This document shows positions 61,078 through 64,000 of a stretch of DNA of 64,000 bases, in pieces; the first letter of the stretch is position 1; every line of letters starts with the position of its first letter. Both the position numbers and the translations under genes were made by a program. The stretch lies in the NCBI GenBank assembly GCA_964530325.1, contig CAZHAX010000015.1, positions 1 through 64,000 on the forward strand, written 5' to 3'. The DNA is from CAZHAX01 sp964530325. Its GTDB lineage: Bacteria; Chloroflexota; Anaerolineae; B4-G1. The notes under the pieces were generated by a model that worked only from the letters and a program-made list of their open reading frames with translations, made no database searches and was not told where the DNA came from.

Positions 61078-63957
61078 ATGAACGCTCTCCTCCGGGCAAG
61101 GGCGGTATTCGTTCTGGCCGTACGACGCCTCCTTCATCAGCGCTGGCTGGCGCTGGCGATCGCGCTGGGGCTGACCGCCGCCGTCGCCCTCACCGTGAGC
61201 ATCCCGGCCTACAGCGACAGCGTCTACAACCGGGCCCTGCTGGGCAAGCTCTACCCTGGCCAACAGGGGTCCGGGCAGCGCTCCTCGCTGGTGTACACCT
61301 TCCACTACGTCGGTGCCTGGACCGGGGCAGGGCCGGTCGAATGGGAAGACTTCGCCGAGGTCGACCAGTATTTCTCGGAGACAGGGAGTCGCGCCCTTGG
61401 CCTGCCCCAGATGCTCGTCGTCCGGTTCTTCAAGACTGAGCAGTTCCGCATCTTTCCCGGCCAGGATCACTCCTATGCGGAATCGGATGCCACCCTGATG
61501 TGGGCCAGCCTGGGCTTCGCCAGCGATCTCGGCGAGCACGTAACCGTGCTGGAGGGCGAGCTCCCAGCGGCCGCCGGCCCTTCGGCGGACAGCCCGATCG
61601 AGGTGCTGATCAGCGAAGCGCTGGCCTGGGAGACCGGCCTTCAGGTCGGCGAGGAGTACATCGCGCTCGTGGAGCGCGAGGAGGGAGGCGCGCAGCGGCA
61701 GGCCGAGCTGCCGCTGCAGATCGCAGGCGTCTGGAGGGCGGTCGATCCCGAGGAGGAGTACTGGTTCTACAGCCAGGAGGCACTGGAGGATGTCTTCCTG
61801 ATCGCCGAGGAGAGCCTGGCAGACCGGGTCGCGCCTGTTCTGGGCGAGCACGAGTACCTGGGGCTGTGGCACCTGGTGATGGACGGCTCGGCGGTCAACT
61901 CCGACAACGTTGCTGGCCTGCTGGCCGGCACCTGGCGCATGGAGCAGGAGGTAACGGCGCTCCTGCCGGACACGAGATTGGCCGCGTCGCCCGAGGACGA
62001 ACTGCTGGCCTATCAGAAGGCGGTGCAGTCGCTTACGATCCTTCTGCATGCCTTCAACACTCCGATCATAGGCCTGATCCTCGTCTTCGTGGGCCTGGTC
62101 GTCGGATTGGCCGTAGCCCGGCGGCGCAATGAGATCGCCATACTGCGCAGCCGGGGCGCGACGACGGCGCAGGTGGTGGGTATAGCTGCGCTCGAGGGCC
62201 TGGTCCTGGCGGGCGTTGCCCTGGCCGCTGGACTTCTGGCCGGCCTGGGGGTGGCGCGGGTTATCGGCAGGACCAGGAGCTTCCTCGATTTCACGCTGCA
62301 GACCGACCTGAGTGTCGGCATCTCGGCCGGGGCAGTTCGCATCGCTCTGGCCGGGGTGGGGCTGGCGCTGCTGGCCCTGGTTCTGCCTACGGCGTTCGCC
62401 GCCCGGCGTACGATCATCGGCTACAGGCAGGAACGGGCCCGGGCGCTGGAGCGACCCTGGTGGCAGCGCGCCTGGATCGACGTTCTGTTGCTCATCCCCG
62501 CCGCGTACGGCGCCTACCTGCTGCGGGAGCAGGGAAGCATCGCCCTGCCCGGTGCGGAGGGAACGGCCGTCGGCGATCCGTTTAGAAACCCGCTGCTGGT
62601 GCTCGTGCCTGCGCTGGGCGGTCTGGCGCTTTCACTGCTGACGCTGCGCATACTGCCGGGCATCATCGCGGTTCTGGCTCGTCTCTGGTCCCACACCCGG
62701 GGCGTCGGTGGGTTGCTGGCAGTGCGGTACCTGGCCCGAACCCCCGGTTTCTACAGCGCGCCTCTGGTGCTCCTGGTGTTGACCCTCAGCCTGTCCATCT
62801 TCACGGCCACGGTGGCGGACACGCTGGACCGGCACCTGCACGACAGCGAGTACTACCGCCGCGGCGCGGACATGGTTCTGAGCGAGCAGGGCGAATGCCT
62901 CGTCTGGATACCTGGACAGCCTCCCACCTGTGACACTTCAGGGGATCGGGCCCACTGGGCCTTCCTGCCTGCGATCGACCATCTCCGCGCCCCCGGCGTG
63001 CTTGCGGTTACTCGGGTTGGCCGCTACGGGGCCTCAGCCAGGATAGCCGGGGGCCTGCAGACCGGCTCGTTCCTGGGCCTGGACTGGCAGAGCTTCTACC
63101 AGGTAGCCTTCTGGCGCGAGGATTTCGCGGCGGAACACCTGATCGCGCTGACGAACGCGCTGGGGGCCTCTTACAACGGCGTGCTCGTGCCGCGCAGCCT
63201 CATGTCGCAGCACAACCTCTCGGTTGGCGACACGTTCGCCATCCGGGTACAGACGTACAAGGAGATCGAGATCGAGCTCGAGATCGTGGGGTCTTTCGAC
63301 CTCTTTCCCACCTGGTACCCGGAAGATGGGGTGCTCTTCGTGGGCAATCTGGACTATCTGTTCAGCGAGTTGGAGGAGACGTACCACTACGACGTCTGGC
63401 TGAAGACCGAGCCGGACGCCAACTACGAGGAGATCGTCGCGGCAGCGCGGGATATGCGCCTGCAGGTGGTGGGGTGGGACGCACCCCTCGTCGAGATCAC
63501 CGAGGAGCAGCAGCGGCCGGAACGGCAGGGGCTGTTCGGGGTGCTCTCTGTGGGCTTTCTTTCCGCGGCTGTCCTGACCGTGTTGGGATTCCTGCTCTAC
63601 GCCTTCTTCTCCTTCCGCCGCCGCTTCATCGAGCTGGGTGTCCTGCGTGCGGTCGGGCTCTCGACTGCACAGATGACGTCCTTCCTGGGCTGGGAGCTGG
63701 TCTTCCTCATCGGAACCGGGGCGGCCGTGGGGACGGGTCTGGGCGTCTTGTTCAGTAGGCTGTTCATACCGGCGCTGCAGATCGGGGCGCGCCCTGAGGC
63801 CCTGATACCGCCGTTCCTGATCGACATCGCCTGGTCAGCCGTTCTGGAGATCTACGTGCTCTTCGCGCTGCTCTTTGTGCTCGCTCTCGCCGGCCTGGTT
63901 GTGCTTCTGATGCGCATCAAGATCTTCGAAGCGGTCAAGCTCGGCGAGACGGTCTAG
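61078..63957 (+). CDS. ABC transporter permease with two FtsX domains
   Basis: A 959-residue permease of the FtsX/MacB-like superfamily with about ten membrane segments. One helix at the N-terminus (about 15-38) is followed by a large external domain, FtsX domain 1 (about 320-470, with RRRNEIAILRSRGATTAQV), a second external domain and FtsX domain 2 (about 820-955, with RRRFIELGVLRAVGLSTAQM). Both carry the family's R-x-G-A/L-(R)-A-x-G motif. It forms an exporter or mechanotransmission complex with the HlyD protein encoded 15 bp upstream and an ATPase expected next. Confidence 0.92.
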   Translation: MNALLRARAVFVLAVRRLLHQRWLALAIALGLTAAVALTVSIPAYSDSVYNRALLGKLYPGQQGSGQRSSLVYTFHYVGAWTGAGPVEWEDFAEVDQYFSETGSRALGLPQMLVVRFFKTEQFRIFPGQDHSYAESDATLMWASLGFASDLGEHVTVLEGELPAAAGPSADSPIEVLISEALAWETGLQVGEEYIALVEREEGGAQRQAELPLQIAGVWRAVDPEEEYWFYSQEALEDVFLIAEESLADRVAPVLGEHEYLGLWHLVMDGSAVNSDNVAGLLAGTWRMEQEVTALLPDTRLAASPEDELLAYQKAVQSLTILLHAFNTPIIGLILVFVGLVVGLAVARRRNEIAILRSRGATTAQVVGIAALEGLVLAGVALAAGLLAGLGVARVIGRTRSFLDFTLQTDLSVGISAGAVRIALAGVGLALLALVLPTAFAARRTIIGYRQERARALERPWWQRAWIDVLLLIPAAYGAYLLREQGSIALPGAEGTAVGDPFRNPLLVLVPALGGLALSLLTLRILPGIIAVLARLWSHTRGVGGLLAVRYLARTPGFYSAPLVLLVLTLSLSIFTATVADTLDRHLHDSEYYRRGADMVLSEQGECLVWIPGQPPTCDTSGDRAHWAFLPAIDHLRAPGVLAVTRVGRYGASARIAGGLQTGSFLGLDWQSFYQVAFWREDFAAEHLIALTNALGASYNGVLVPRSLMSQHNLSVGDTFAIRVQTYKEIEIELEIVGSFDLFPTWYPEDGVLFVGNLDYLFSELEETYHYDVWLKTEPDANYEEIVAAARDMRLQVVGWDAPLVEITEEQQRPERQGLFGVLSVGFLSAAVLTVLGFLLYAFFSFRRRFIELGVLRAVGLSTAQMTSFLGWELVFLIGTGAAVGTGLGVLFSRLFIPALQIGARPEALIPPFLIDIAWSAVLEIYVLFALLFVLALAGLVVLLMRIKIFEAVKLGETV

Positions 63958-63973
63958 ACTGAGGAGAGCGGAG

Positions 63974-64000
63974 GTGGTGGTGGACTTGAGTGGGGCTCCT
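63974..64000 (+). CDS. Start of a following gene, cut by the window end
   Basis: GAGGAGAGCGGAGG is followed by three GTG codons in frame (63974, 63977, 63980) and then GAC TTG AGT GGG GCT. By context it is probably the ATP-binding subunit of the HlyD/FtsX system. Too short to identify. Confidence 0.4.

Noticed and set aside
1..64000. CRISPR arrays, tRNA or rRNA genes, insertion sequences, prophage or attachment sites
   Set aside because: Reading both strands I found no regularly spaced repeats, no cloverleaf-like sequence, no transposase or integrase and no terminal repeats.

Overview
The window is GC-rich bacterial chromosome, almost fully coding, with no rRNA, tRNA, CRISPR array or insertion sequence that I can recognise. 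Gene content points to a Chloroflexota bacterium, Anaerolineae-like (inference): large membrane glycosyltransferases with extra C-terminal beta domains, MalT/BTAD regulators, bactofilin, DUF4230, a DUF512 radical SAM protein, an Os1348/NHLP-type peptide and an ATP-cone/uridine-kinase fusion. Most promoters are recognisable as AT-rich islands: -10 hexamers close to TATAAT, often with an upstream TG, and -35 boxes such as TTGACA or TTGCCC at 16-18 bp.

Layout. 1-8.1 kb: glmS, a DUF512 radical SAM protein, a large STAND/TPR/BTAD activator with a palindrome over its promoter, then a run of three tiny genes (secreted peptide, NHLP-leader peptide, unknown 72-residue protein) closed by a strong terminator. 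8.1-25 kb: surface polysaccharide and membrane glycosyltransferases (undecaprenyl-phosphate sugar transferase, GT4, DUF2723, PMT-like, YfhO, GT39), interrupted by bactofilin, a Lon-like protease with a universal stress protein, and a dual-specificity phosphatase. 25-38.5 kb: metabolism and regulation: ATP-cone kinase, purA, a DUF362/degV/broken response regulator/phoU operon, a GCS2 ligase, a PHP phosphoesterase, an aconitase/NAD-type isocitrate dehydrogenase operon and purB.

38.5-43.4 kb: a tightly overlapping operon of ECF sigma factor, zinc-finger anti-sigma membrane protein, three ABC-2-like membrane proteins and an ABC ATPase. 43.4-47.7 kb: DUF4230, O-antigen-ligase-like and G5/TolB-like lipoprotein genes. 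47.9-51.5 kb: a redoxin lipoprotein with an in-frame UGA at its catalytic-cysteine position followed by a SECIS-like hairpin (candidate selenoprotein), RidA and a penicillin-acylase-family hydrolase. 51.6-64 kb: a small membrane protein, GT39, gyrA, another small membrane protein, two paralogous solute-binding lipoproteins sharing a 59-bp identical block, and a divergent HlyD/FtsX export operon running off the end.

The most interesting items are the candidate selenoprotein redoxin, the peptide cluster at 7.2-8.0 kb with its possibly structured leader, the repeated pattern of near-leaderless starts with a fixed -10-to-start distance, and the decayed response regulator inside the phoU operon.
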